Made by a program: the position numbers and the translations under genes
Source of the DNA: Uranotaenia lowii
Taxonomy: Eukaryota > Arthropoda > Insecta > Diptera > Culicidae
NCBI RefSeq assembly: GCF_029784155.1
Contig: NC_073693.1
Span: 358,003,825 to 358,067,824 of the forward strand
DNA: 64,000 nt
Reading direction: 5' to 3'
Shown: one piece after another, positions 49,707 to 62,847 of the stretch
Position numbering within the stretch: the stretch's first letter is position 1
How the letters are laid out: the number at the start of each line of letters is the position of its first letter
The notes under the pieces: model-generated
Database searches by the model: none
Told to the model about the DNA's origin: nothing
What the model saw: only the letters and a program-made list of their open reading frames with translations

Positions 49707-50345
49707 CTATATTTCTCGGAAGCCCGTAGGATCTGCCGTAAAATAGGCTCCCAGTTGCTTGCATAGCAGCGGCACGTAATCATCCGACGGGGCCTGGTAG
49801 AAGTTGCCGGCTCCGCGTTTCCTAGCTGGTGCTTCTAGGCAGACTTCCGGATCGAGAAGCCTCAGCGATGGTCCGCTCTGGGTTTAGCCGTTTTTCGTGG
49901 AAGCTAAGCTTGCTGTTCTGCTTGTACAGAAAGACGTACCGGTGAAGTCCAGCTTCTTCCGGGAACGGAATCCAAAAGGGTCTCACCCTTGGTCACCTCC
50001 GCTCCGGGATATTTCCCATCAGCCTGTGGTACCATTCTCGGTAGTTTGGTTCCTTTCTTCTGGGTGCATCCGGGCCGGTCATGCACAGGCTGTAAAATGA
50101 TCCAGAATCGGCATTCCATTCCATCTTCCGGATATCTTTCAACTGGGCCAGAATACGTTGATTTCCTTGCTGAACCACGGCACTACTAGGATAGCCTTGG
50201 CCTTCTCAGTTAGGGCCACCGGGACCTCATCCGGTGGAATGGATACGGAAAGAAAGCTTCGACGGATAAGTGTAGTGACGGCTGCAAACTGATTGACATA
50301 TTTACCCGGACGGCAGCTATCTGGTTCATCGACGACTTTTGATAC
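49707..50345 (-). pseudogene. Phosphatidylethanolamine-binding protein (PEBP) retropseudogene
   Basis: An island of higher GC whose minus strand reads PEBP in broken frames. From the N-terminal side: DEVPVALTEKAKAIL; KDIRKMEWNADSGSFYSLCM; TGPDAPRRKEPNYREWYHRL (the ligand-pocket DPDAP..K motif with D to G); MGNIPE; GLHRYVFLYKQNSKLSFHEK; KRGAGNFYQAPSDDYVPLLC; KQLGAYF, ending TAG at 49707-49709. At least three frameshifts and internal stops are present. No introns interrupt the roughly 180-residue domain, which suggests a processed copy, though no A tail or target duplication was identified. PEBP proteins bind lipids or regulate kinases; this copy cannot be functional. It is the only host-gene-derived sequence recognised in the window. 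Confidence 0.85.
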
Positions 50346-50366
50346 ATCTTTTGTATCAGTTCTTAA

Positions 50367-50892
50367 CCCTTTAATGCATAGTGTTGTTTTAAAACAACAC
50401 TAATCAAAATCCAAATATCTCTGAAACGCATGGATATTTTTGAGTGATGTGTTCACAAAAAATATTCATGAGATTAAAAGAAATTAGCTCATGGTATTTT
50501 ATAACGATATTTTAATGTATGTGTAAGATATCGAACAAAGTATGCGGAAAAAATGCAAAAATTGAATTTATTAATTTTTTTGAAAAAAGTAGTTTTTGGA
50601 AAATCGCTGATATTTCTTCAGATTTGCAAATTCTAACCATTTTTTTAATCTCAATCAATCACAAACACCTTCCTGCACCCAATACACAAGATTTTGACGA
50701 AATCGGCAAAACCGTATTGAAAGTAATTAAGAATTTCAAAAAATATTTTTCAACTTTGATGGATCATAACTTTTATAATACTCAAAATATCAACTTCAAA
50801 CCTATTGAGTTTTCTTATTCGAGTTAAAATGTTACTATTTCACTGAATCAATAACTGGAATTCTCATTTAAAAAAAGTCATGCATTAAAGGG
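50367..50892. mobile_element. piggyBac-like MITE, TTAA target
   Basis: 526 bp with perfect 13-bp inverted ends CCCTTTAATGCAT / ATGCATTAAAGGG. It is flanked by TTAA at 50363-50366 and 50893-50896. TTAA duplication with CCC..GGG ends is the piggyBac signature. No transposase; a 102-codon frame inside is AT-rich and unrecognised. Confidence 0.88.
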
Positions 50893-51987
50893 TTAAAAAG
50901 TTCACAAATTGTAAGTAATTCAAAATTTTCTGATCCGATTTACAAGGTAATCCCCGTTGCAATGATGGCAAAATTAGGAAACAGATTCAAATTGAGGCCC
51001 TCAGTAACAAAGGGATGTAAGTGCCAAAATTATCAATTTTTGTAGTTTACCAATCGATTCTTTATATTTAAATGATTCAATTTTAGCGCATAACTCTGAA
51101 AATGAAGTTATACATACAGTTCAAACATTTTTTTGATTGGATGGAAACTGTTTAAATTCGAAAAATATGTGGACATTCGAGCACCTTCACAAATTTGAAA
51201 CGCGTTTTATTGAAACTATCATTCAAGCACTTACACCTCTCTGAACCTAATTGTTAAACAAGCCGAGCAGTTCGGGTTTGTCCGGCTTATAAGTTAGATG
51301 CATTTTTACATTTAACACCAATTCGATTCATGTTAACTACAATTAATTCGTTATTAAATCGTTAAAACAATGCCAAGCAACGCAAAGTGTGCATTTTAGG
51401 CAAGGGAATTATAAAGCGAATATTTCTAAGATTTCACGGTTAAAATATTCAATAATAGACTACATTAGTTTATTGCTTTAATTAGTCATCGGACAGAGCA
51501 CACAGATCTAATTTCATGAAGCTACTGGCAGTGCTCAGGAATAGTTTTTAAATCCAGTTAACGACTAATAGAGGCCTAGAAAATGCAAAGCTGAATTTTC
51601 GTTTGATAGGTTTTTTTTTCGCTTCTCTAAACTTATTCAACTTTAAGTCATTAATAAGAATCTGAATGTCAGAAGTAAGAATCTGACTTTTGTATCAGCA
51701 TGTACAGTATTAAGAAAATTGTACCTTCCAATTAATTATGCAGTTTATAAAAGTTAACTTAAACTTATTTATAAATTTTAACTAAACTATTACCAGATCT
51801 TCTTTCATGCACCCAAGACTTCCATCACTATAGCTGATTATAAATTTATAAGACTGACTTAAAAAAGATAGCAACGTTCAGAGTATTAAATTTCGAAAAA
51901 CATGCATAGAAGAGGAATATGAAGTATATAATGGAAAATCGCCTTTTATTATGCAAATTAGTGGATGTAATATTTGAGGTTCAGACT

Positions 51988-53061
51988 TAGGGTTACCATA
52001 TCCTACAACGCCGAAAAGAGTAATTAATAAATAGGAAATAAATTTAAAAAAATATATACGTACCTAAAACATTTTTACATGAAAATTCGTAAATGAGTCT
52101 TAAAAGTGTTTGCATCACCAAATATTCTGCAAACAATATCATTTTGTAGACCACTTCATGATGCAATTTTCAATCACCAAAATGGGCCATTCACTTTTAG
52201 GAGATATTTGAAAGGATGATTATCTAATTATCATATATTTATTGAAACTTAAACCAAATTAAAAATGTTCCCTAGATAAATACGTCTCGGTAGTCGAGTG
52301 GTAAGCGCAGTAAGATGATAGAATGTAAATCTTAAGCTGTCCACGGTTTTTATTCAGTTTGTGAAGCCTAAATCGTCTAAGACGGTGGATTTATTATCCG
52401 ATCACAAAAATAGAAATTCATTGTTATTTAAAAATTTCATATCCCTTAAAGGAGTGAATGGCATTTTTCGATGTCTTCAGATGAAAGTTGTATCATGTGA
52501 ACGGCTATAAAAAGTTATTAAGGCAATATATTTGGTAATGCAGACGGTACTTTAAAACATTTTTCAAAGATTATCTTTGACTTTTCATGTAAAAAATTTC
52601 TCCTTAATTTTTTGTATATCTGAGAAAATTTTAATGCGTTTTAGAATGTTCATCTGAAAATGACAAATGAAGTAGTATTTAAAAGTTTTAATCGGAAAAT
52701 GACAAAGTAACAACAAGTAAATCGTTTTTTCACAGAAAAATTTAACCAGAAATATTTTGGAAAATAAAAATAAAAAATGAATTTAAATTGCAATAATAAA
52801 TCAAATTTTTAGTTTTGGGGAGATTCTTAAGTAGGTACCTGCCGTAACATAGAAATGGAAACTATGAATTTTTTTCGTTGATATTCTAGTATAACATATG
52901 AAAAACAAATTCATTAACTGGAAGAAATGAGTTCTATTTTCTGTAAAAATGTCTTTCAACAAAAAAGAGCACATTTCGTTAAATTTCATAGAAAAAGTAC
53001 GGTCATTTCTCGGTCGAAAAAGAGTACATGTACTCTTAAAAGAGTACGTATGGTAACCCTA
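51988..53061. mobile_element. MULE-like MITE with 9-10-bp target duplication
   Basis: 1074 bp with inverted ends TAGGGTTACCATA (51988-52000) and TATGGTAACCCTA (53049-53061). It is flanked by GGTTCAGACT (51978-51987) and GGTTCAGACA (53062-53071), a 9/10 match. A 9-10-bp duplication suggests a Mutator-like element. No transposase was seen. Confidence 0.78.
52285..52400 (+). repeat. Possible tRNA-like SINE remnant
   Basis: TAGTCGAGTGGTAAGC at 52291-52306 is a good A box. The expected B box is degenerate (CGGTTTTTATTC). It lies inside the MULE-like element; no tail or duplication was found. Confidence 0.35.
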
Positions 53062-53971
53062 GGTTCAGACATTTAACGAAAATTAAACGCCAAAATGTAT
53101 ACATACTTTGGCGTTCTAATGTTTGTTGATTTTGTCTGAACCATGAAAATATTTCCACATTTTTGGGTTGCATAATTAAAGGCGCTTTTCACCATATATG
53201 CCGTGCATACTATTATGGCAAAAAAATACCTTACTGTGCTATCATGCCCTGAATTAAAATTTGATATTATTTTGCTCGAATAAAGGTGGCACAATACCAA
53301 AGTTTGGGTATCGTTTCAGATTGAATGATAACATGGTGATGCCGAATTTTGGTTTTAATGAAAGCCTAATTATGCCTCGTTTGGCAGCGTTTCAAAAAAG
53401 GATTTGATAACAAAGCGATGCCAAATTTTGGCTGTGAATTATACCTAAAAGTGGCATTATTTTGCCCTCAAAACTCGTTCTAAAATGTTGGCTAAACAAG
53501 GTATCATTAAGGTTTCAGTGAAACCTACACTTGACATGATTGAGGTATCCATGTATGAAAAGTGAGACCCAAATTTTGGCATTGTACCACCTTTATTCGG
53601 GCAAAATGATACCTCATTTTACTTTCAAGGCATGATAGCAAATTTAGGTATAATTTTGCCATAAAAGTCTGCTCGGGTGGGACGATTTTTTTTTTACTCA
53701 ATACCAGGCGGAAACGTGTTTTTTTGTGCTCGTCATTTGTTCTGGAAATTTAGCATGTTAAATGGGAAAATATCACAGAATACGTGGAAAATGCTATCGC
53801 CAAATGATCAGGATAGGCTTGCATTTGTTGTGTATTTTGGTAATGCTTGAAAATGTGGTTTTGTGGTGCTGGGTTTGTGCATCTAAGAATTTGTGCCTTG
53901 AAAATAAAGTGTTGTGCGATTGAAGGGAACGCGTGTTTGCCTCCAATATTTATGTAAAACTCGGTTGCCTT

Positions 53972-54757
53972 ACACAGAGAACGGACGTACAAGCTCGAAC
54001 AAAAAATCGTCGAAAAAGTGTGTAAAATTTCAAATGCTATCACCGGAAAAAATACGTTAGAAATTGACTACAAACAGTGCCATCTATTGCGCCGTTCAAA
54101 AGTTAAAAATCAACTTGAAGTGCCCAGTTTTCGAAAAGGCGTAATCGTATATGAGCTCACAAAAAATCAATCTAATGTCTCAGTAAAACTGACGGCTTTA
54201 ATTTATTGCTAAATAAATGAAATCAGAGTTACTTTTAACTTGGCGAAATTTCACATTCTTTATTTTTGTACTACTATGACAGTTAAGATAACTAACAGCT
54301 TTGGTATAAGTTTTCGCACTTCTTGAACAGTAATTTAGGGTAAAAAATGTCCAGTCAAATACAAAAACATTCTTGACGATCAGTCCAACCAGCAGTACTG
54401 ATTCTAGACATCTCAAAACGGGTTACTTTCTCATATCACTTTAGAATCCAGATGTTTTTAACTTTGTATTTATAACAAATTTGAAGGAAAAAGATAATAA
54501 CTTTAATGTTTATTTTTTTCATGCAACATGATGAACGTATAACGAAACTTCAACGGCGATTTTCTTGAAGCATGCTAAGCAGCTCATACGACCTATAGAA
54601 AACTGACTGAAACTTAGTCAGCTTTTTTTTTGACAGTTCTCTTTGATGTGTTTGGAGACATCTGATGGCCCAGCCAAAAAACAAAAAATGGTTCAAAAAG
54701 GGTGTTGGGATTTTTACACAAGTTTTGTGTGCTAGCTTGTACGTCTGTTCTCTGTGT
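53972..54757. mobile_element. 786-bp TIR element, ACACAGAGAAC ends
   Basis: ACACAGAGAACGGACGTACA... at 53972-53995 is matched, inverted, by ...TGTACGTCTGTTCTCTGTGT at 54734-54757 (24 bp, one mismatch). The target duplication is not clear. No transposase. It ends about 70 bp before the third satellite. Confidence 0.78.
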
Positions 54758-54825
54758 TGAAAATTCCAAAATAAGAGTACAGGTTTCAAATTGAAAAATT
54801 ATGATTTAAGATTTTTAACACCGTT

Positions 54826-57800
54826 GACAATTTTGACAATTTTGACAATTTGTAAAATTTTCAAAATTTGTAAAATTTTGACAATTTTGACAATTTTGAC
54901 AATTTTGACAATTTGGACAATTTTGACAATTTTGACAATTTTGACAATTTTGACAATTTTGACAATTTGAACAATTTGAACAATTTGAAAAATTTTGACA
55001 ATTTTGACAATTTTGATAAATTTTGACAATTTTGACAACTCTGACAATTTTGACAATTTTGACAATTTAGACAATTTAGACAATTTAGACAATTTAGACA
55101 ATTTTGACAATTTTGACAATTTTGACAATTTAGACAATTTAGACAATTTTGACAATTTTGACAATTTTGACAATTTTGACAATTTTGACAATTTTGACAA
55201 TTTTGACAATTTTGACAATTTTGACAATTTTGACAATTTTGACAATTTTGACAATTTTGACAATTTTGACAATTTTGACAATTTTGACAATTTTGACAAT
55301 TTTGACAATTTTGACAATTTTGACAATTTTGACAATTTTGACAATTTTGACAATTTTGACAATTTTGACAATTTTGACAATTTTGACAATTTTGACAATT
55401 TTGACAATTTTGACAATTTTGACAATTTTGACAATTTTGACAATTTTGACAATTTTGACAATTTTGACAATTTTGACAATTTTGACAATTTTGACAATTT
55501 TGACAATTTTGACAATTTTGACAATTTTGACAATTTTGACAATTTTGACAATTTTGACAATTTTGACAATTTTGACAATTTTGACAATTTTGACAATTTT
55601 GACAATTTTGACAATTTTGACAATTTTGACAATTTTGACAATTTTGACAATTTTGACAATTTTGACAATTTTGACAATTTTGACAATTTTGACAATTTTG
55701 ACAATTTTGACAATTTTGACAATTTTGACAATTTTGACAATTTTGACAATTTTGACAATTTTGACAATTTTGACAATTTTGACAATTTTGACAATTTTGA
55801 CAATTTTGACAATTTTGACAATTTTGACAATTTTGACAATTTTGACAATTTTGACAATTTTGACAATTTTGACAATTTTGACAATTTTGACAATTTTGAC
55901 AATTTTGACAATTTTGACAATTTTGACAATTTTGACAATTTTGACAATTTCGACAATTTTGACAATTTTGACAATTTTGACAATTTTGACAATTTTGACA
56001 ATTTTGACAATTTTGACAATTTTGACAATTTTGACAATTTTGACAATTTTGACAATTTTGACAATTTTGACAATTTTGACAATTTTGACAATTTTGACAA
56101 TTTCGACAATTTTGACAATTTTGACAATTTTGACAATTTTGACAATTTTGACAATTTTGACAATTTTGACAATTTTGACAATTTTGACAATTTTGACAAT
56201 TTTGACAATTTTGACAATTTTGACAATTTTGAACAATTTTGACAATTTTGACAATTTTGACAATTTTGACAATTTTGACAATTTTGACAATTTTGACAAT
56301 TTTGACAATTTTGACAATTTTGACAATTTTGACAATTTTGGACAATTTTGACAATTTTGACAATTTTGACAATTTTGACAATTTTGACAATTTTGACAAT
56401 TTTGACAATTTTGACAATTTTGACAATTTTGACAATTTTGACAATTTTGACAATTTAGACAATTTTGACAATTTTGACAATTTTGACAATTTTGACAATT
56501 TTGACAATTTTGACAATTTTGACAATTTTGACAATTTTGACAATTTTGACAATTTTGACAATTTTGACAATTTTGACAATTTTGACAATTTTGACAATTT
56601 TGACAATTTTGACAATTTTGACAATTTTGACAATTTTGACAATTTTGACAATTTTGACAATTTTGACAATTTTGACAATTTTGACAATTTTGACATTTTG
56701 GACAATTTTGACAATTTTGACAATTTTGACAATTTTGACAATTTTGACAATTTTGACAATTTTGACAATTTTGACAATTTTGACAATTTTGACAATTTTG
56801 ACAATTTTGACAATTTTGACAATTTTGACAATTTTGACAATTTTGACAATTTTGACAATTTTGACAATTTTGACAATTTTGACAATTTTGACAATTTTGA
56901 CAATTTTGACAATTTTGACAATTTTGACAATTTTGACAATTTTGACAATTTTGACAATTTTGACAATTTTGACAATTTTGACAATTTTGACAATTTTGAC
57001 AATTTTGACAATTTTGACAATTTTGACAATTTTGACAATTTTGACAATTTTGACAATTTTGACAATTTTGACAATTTTGACAATTTTGACAATTTTGACA
57101 ATTTTGACAATTTTGACAATTTTGACAATTTTGACAATTTTGACAATTTTGACAATTTTGACAATTTTGACAATTTTGACAATTTTGACAATTTTGACAA
57201 TTTTGACAATTTTGACAATTTTGACAATTTTGACAATTTTGACAATTTTGACAATTTTGACAATTTTGACAATTTTGACAATTTTGACAATTTTGACAAT
57301 TTTGACAATTTTGACAATTTTGACAATTTTGACAATTTTGACAATTTTGACAATTTTGACAATTTTGACAATTTTGACAATTTTGACAATTTTGACAATT
57401 TTGACAATTTTGACAATTTTGACAATTTTGACAATTTTGACAATTTTGACAATTTTGACAATTTTGACAATTTTGACAATTTTGACAATTTTGACAATTT
57501 TGACAATTTTGACAATTTTGACAATTTTGACAATTTTGACAATTTTGACAATTTTGACAATTTTGACAATTTTGACAATTTTGACAATTTTGACAATTTT
57601 GACAATTTTGACAATTTTGACAATTTTGACAATTTTGACAATTTTGACAATTTTGACAATTTTGACAATTTTGACAATTTTGACAATTTTGACAATTTTG
57701 ACAATTTGACAATTTTGACAATTTTGACAATTTTGACAATTTTGACAATTTTGACAATTTTGACAATTTTGACAATTTTGACAATTTTGACAATTTTGAC

Positions 57801-60390
57801 AATTTTGACAATTTTGACAATTTTGACAATTTTGACAATTTTGACAATTTTGACAATTTTGACAATTTTGACAATTTTGACAATTTTGACAATTTTGACA
57901 ATTTTGACAATTTTGACAATTTTGACAATTTTGACAATTTTGACAATTTTGACAATTTTGACAATTTTGACAATTTTGACAATTTTGACAATTTTGACAA
58001 TTTTGACAATTTTGACAATTTTGACAATTTTGACAATTTTGACAATTTTGACAATTTTGACAATTTTGACAATTTTGACAATTTTGACAATTTTGACAAT
58101 TTTGACATTTTGACAATTTTGACAATTTTGACAATTTTGACAATTTTGACAATTTTGACAATTTTGACAATTTTGACAATTTTGACAATTTTGACAATTT
58201 TGACAATTTTGACAATTTTGACAATTTTGACAATTTTGACAATTTTGACAATTTTGACAATTTTGACAATTTTGACAATTTTGACAATTTTGACAATTTT
58301 GACAATTTTGACAATTTTGACAATTTTGACAATTTTGACAATTTTGACAATTTTGACAATTTTGACAATTTTGACAATTTTGACAATTTTGACAATTTTG
58401 ACAATTTTGACAATTTTGACAATTTTGACAATTTTGACAATTTTGACAATTTTGACAATTTTGACAATTTTGACAATTTTGACAATTTTGACAATTTTGA
58501 CAATTTTGACAATTTTGACAATTTTGACAATTTTGACAATTTTGACAATTTTGACAATTTTGACAATTTTGACAATTTTGACAATTTTGACAATTTTGAC
58601 AATTTGACAATTTTGACAATTTTGACAATTTTGACAATTTTGACAATTTTGACAATTTTGACAATTTTGACAATTTTGACAATTTTGACAATTTTGACAA
58701 TTTTGACAATTTTGACAATTTTGACAATTTTGACAATTTTGACAATTTTGACAATTTTGACAATTTTGACAATTTTGACAATTTTGACAATTTTGACAAT
58801 TTTGACAATTTTGACAATTTTGACAATTTTGACAATTTTGACAATTTTGACAATTTTGACAATTTTGACAATTTTGACAATTTTGACAATTTTGACAATT
58901 TTGACAATTTTGACAATTTTGACAATTTTGACAATTTTGACAATTTTGACAATTTGACAATTTTGACAATTTTGACAATTTTGACAATTTTGACAATTTT
59001 GACAATTTTGACAATTTTGACAATTTTGACAATTTTGACAATTTTGACAATTTTGACAATTTTGACAATTTTTGACAATTTTGACAATTTTGACAATTTT
59101 GACAATTTTGACAATTTTGACAATTTTGACAATTTTGACAATTTTGACAATTTTGACAATTTTGACAATTTTGACAATTTTGACAATTTTGACAATTTTG
59201 ACAATTTTGACAATTTTGACAATTTTGACAATTTTGACAATTTTGACAATTTTGACAATTTTGACAATTTTGACAATTTTGACAATTTTGACAATTTTGA
59301 CAATTTTGACAATTTTGACAATTTTGACAATTTTGACAATTTTGACAATTTTGACAATTTTGACAATTTTGACAATTTTGACAATTTTGACAATTTTGAC
59401 AATTTTGACAATTTTGACAATTTTGACAATTTTGACAATTTTGACAATTTTGACAATTTTGACAATTTTGACAATTTTGACAATTTTGACAATTTTGACA
59501 ATTTTGACAATTTTGACAATTTTGACAATTTTGACAATTTTGACAATTTTGACAATTTTGACAATTTTGACAATTTTGACAATTTTGACAATTTTGACAA
59601 TTTTGACAATTTTGACAATTTTGACAATTTTGACAATTTTGACAATTTTGACAATTTTGACAATTTTGACAATTTTGACAATTTTGACAATTTTGACAAT
59701 TTTGACAATTTTGACAATTTTGACAATTTTGACAATTTTGACAATTTTGACAATTTTGACAATTTTGACAATTTTGACAATTTTGACAATTTTGACAATT
59801 TTGACAATTTTGACAATTTTGACAATTTTGACAATTTTGACAATTTTGACAATTTTGACAATTTTGACAATTTTGACAATTTTGACAATTTTGACAATTT
59901 TGACAATTTTGACAATTTTGACAATTTTGACAATTTTGACAATTTTGACAATTTTGACAATTTTGACAATTTTGACAATTTTGACAATTTTGACAATTTT
60001 GACAATTTTGACAATTTTGACAATTTTGACAATTTTGACAATTTTGACAATTTTGACAATTTTGACAATTTTGACAATTTTGACAATTTTGACAATTTTG
60101 ACAATTTTGACAATTTTGACAATTTTGACAATTTTGACAATTTTGACAATTTTGACAATTTTGACAATTTTGACAATTTTGACAATTTTGACAATTTTGA
60201 CAATTTTGACAATTTTGACAATTTTGACAATTTTGACAATTTGACAATTTTGACAATTTTGACAATTTTGACAATTTTGACAATTTTGACAATTTTGACA
60301 ATTTTGACAATTTTGACAATTTTGACAATTTTGACAATTTTGACAATTTTGACAATTTTGACAATTTTGACAATTTTGACAATTTTGAAT
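54826..60390 (+). repeat. 9-bp satellite array 3, unit GACAATTTT
   Basis: About 5.56 kb, roughly 615 units (GTCAAAATT on the minus strand). The left 330 bp is variable, with GTAAAATTTT, TTGAACAA and TTTAGACAA units; the rest is nearly uniform. 8-bp units occur near 57706, 58108, 58605, 58955 and 60241, and 10-bp units near 56232, 56340 and 59072. Five of six frames are open (FDN, LTI, LSK, KIV, NCQ repeats) and are not treated as genes. The array runs to 12 bases from the sequence gap, so its true length is unknown. Confidence 0.97.
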
Positions 60391-60401
60391 TGACAAGTTT
60401 T

Positions 60402-60901
60402 NNNNNNNNNNNNNNNNNNNNNNNNNNNNNNNNNNNNNNNNNNNNNNNNNNNNNNNNNNNNNNNNNNNNNNNNNNNNNNNNNNNNNNNNNNNNNNNNNNN
60501 NNNNNNNNNNNNNNNNNNNNNNNNNNNNNNNNNNNNNNNNNNNNNNNNNNNNNNNNNNNNNNNNNNNNNNNNNNNNNNNNNNNNNNNNNNNNNNNNNNNN
60601 NNNNNNNNNNNNNNNNNNNNNNNNNNNNNNNNNNNNNNNNNNNNNNNNNNNNNNNNNNNNNNNNNNNNNNNNNNNNNNNNNNNNNNNNNNNNNNNNNNNN
60701 NNNNNNNNNNNNNNNNNNNNNNNNNNNNNNNNNNNNNNNNNNNNNNNNNNNNNNNNNNNNNNNNNNNNNNNNNNNNNNNNNNNNNNNNNNNNNNNNNNNN
60801 NNNNNNNNNNNNNNNNNNNNNNNNNNNNNNNNNNNNNNNNNNNNNNNNNNNNNNNNNNNNNNNNNNNNNNNNNNNNNNNNNNNNNNNNNNNNNNNNNNNN
60901 N
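60402..60901. other. Assembly gap, 500 N
   Basis: Exactly 500 N, which suggests a placeholder rather than a measured distance. It follows the satellite directly, as expected where assembly failed in low-complexity DNA. Confidence 0.95.
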
Positions 60902-60907
60902 TTGATA

Positions 60908-62847
60908 GGGTAACGGACCTATTTTGAACCGCTTTGGGAAGTGGCTATGCTTTTTTCTGGAATAAAAAAGCATATGTTACAATTTTCGACTGCTTTATCT
61001 GTTCATTACGAAGATCAAGGCTTTTTCTATCGAAAAATATCGTCGTTTGTTGCAATGTATCAAGATTTAAGACTAAAAACACGATTCTTCGATCATTACT
61101 CTGGTCAGTATTTTGGACCACCCTTAAACTAAATAAGTTTTTTTTTTCTAAAATTTGATCTATTTCGACAGCGATTGATGCGCAATTATGCGAATTATTC
61201 AGATAATTTTGTCTTTTCCTATTGTTATAGACTAGTTAAGTTTTGTTTGTTCGATAAGAATAGAGTAAAAACAGTAAAATTCCTCTGTTATATAGTGTGT
61301 TCCTAATGTGATGAAAATTCTGACAGCACATTGAAATCTCGACGAATTTTGTTCTGCAGTGTTCAATACTGGCCAGTTGGCTTAACTTTAGGCTCAATTT
61401 TCAGAACGCAAATCTCCTTCAGGCGACGCAATGATAAGTTGAGAAAGTCTGACATCATGAACTTCGCGACATCAATTGATGCATTTTGACTTCCAAAACC
61501 TTAGTGGTTTGGCTTCAGTTCTGTAGAGAGATTCAAAAAGATAAAAATGTGCGAGATTTATGTTATCTTTTTAGCCATATAAAAGCCAGATTTTTTCACA
61601 AAAATTCAGTTTTAAGTTTTATACTAACTTTGTTCTAGGATAAAATTTATCGTGGAGTAATTTTCCAACAGTTTTTTTAATTGCATAACCACAGGGGCTG
61701 ATAAACTAGATTATTAGTACTTTATCGCTTGTAAAATTTTCACATTTCTACCACCTTTTCCCAAGTTTTGAAACATATATAGCTATAATTGAATATATTA
61801 TTTGATAAAATTAATATAAACCGAGATATTTCAACTTTAACAAAAATAAAACTCGTTGCATATTTGCCGATTCGTTGTCGTTTTTTTCCAAACGCCTCCT
61901 TTAGACGGGTTTTATATTTCGTTTCTTCTACCTACCCTAGTTTTTTTTTCACGAAAATCATTCCTGAATGCACTCATTTTACTGACAATCCGAAATGGTT
62001 GAAACTTTTAGACCAAACTTTCAATAATTTTTCATGAAGCATAAAAAACAATGACTTAATAAAAAATTGGTGCAATTACAAGTTTTCATGTTCTGAGGCT
62101 TCTTAAGCTGTAGCTTATCAAACAGTTGCCATTGAAGTAGATTGTTAGATTAACATGATTCAAAGCATAGTGCACAAAAAGTAAGTTAAAACTATGATTG
62201 GCTTGGTTTTATGCCGATTAAAGTGAATCCGTCTAATAACGAGTTTGGGCTTTGGCGAGTTGATTAAATAAAATTATGCTTAAATTCCAAATTTTATTCA
62301 TAATGAGTGATTGACATAGTGTACCTAGTTCATTCATATCGTCGTACAACGTTTTATTACGTGCATGAACATTTAACAGCAAGTTTAATACCCAGGTTAT
62401 GTTGAGTGGTCCAAAATAAGTCCCTATGCAATAAAGTAGAACCTATTTTCGACATGGGTCAAATTGCTTTTAAAACCAGTTATTTTGCTTTTTCGAGCTT
62501 GCAAAATAGTTTTCACGTGTTTTATCATAGCTGTGAACATGTTTGTATTTGTAAAATTCATCACAGCTTTGCAGCAAACCTCTTGAAAGTTGACTCCAAT
62601 AATGGCACGTCCTCCTAAAATGGCCCTGATTCGGTCCAACTGTGAAAAATCAAAACTTTATTTTCAATTTTCTCTCCGTTAACAGCTTACTTAAAGAAAA
62701 TTTTAGGTGTGATTAGAATCATAAGAAGTAGCTTTAACTATTTTTGTTCAAAATTTTTATGAATAACATGATTTACGAGAGAAATATTGGCAAAAAGCTA
62801 CAAGGTGGTCCAAAATATGTACCCGGTCCAAAATAAGTCCGTTACCC
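60908..62847. mobile_element. 1.94-kb TA-target TIR element, GGGTAACGGAC ends
   Basis: GGGTAACGGACCTATTTTGA.. (60908-60930) pairs inverted with ..CCAAAATAAGTCCGTTACCC (62825-62847), 23 bp with two mismatches. TA is duplicated at 60906-60907 and 62848-62849. GGTCCAAAATAAGTCC is repeated at 62408-62423, near 62807-62821 (one variant) and in the right TIR. The uninterrupted site, TTGATACTCTG, exists at 41380-41390. No transposase recognised; short frames inside match nothing I know. Confidence 0.85.

Larger units (their letters stand above)
48214..53678. mobile_element. TIR-bounded 5.5-kb block, probably a composite DNA transposon
   Basis: CCCGAGCAGACTTT (48214-48227) is matched in inverted orientation by AAAGTCTGCTCGGG (53665-53678). 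Both subterminal regions carry related wording such as GGCATCATTAAGGTTTCA (48441-48458) and GGTATCATTAAGGTTTCA (53500-53517), plus several 'gatagca'/'tgccaaa' phrases. The flanks share only TG, so the target duplication is unclear. No transposase is recognised. The inside contains a 169-bp MITE, a PEBP retropseudogene, a piggyBac-like MITE and a MULE-like MITE. Confidence 0.6.

Noticed and set aside
60390..60973. Open frames spanning the N run
   Set aside because: They consist of unknown residues across an assembly gap.
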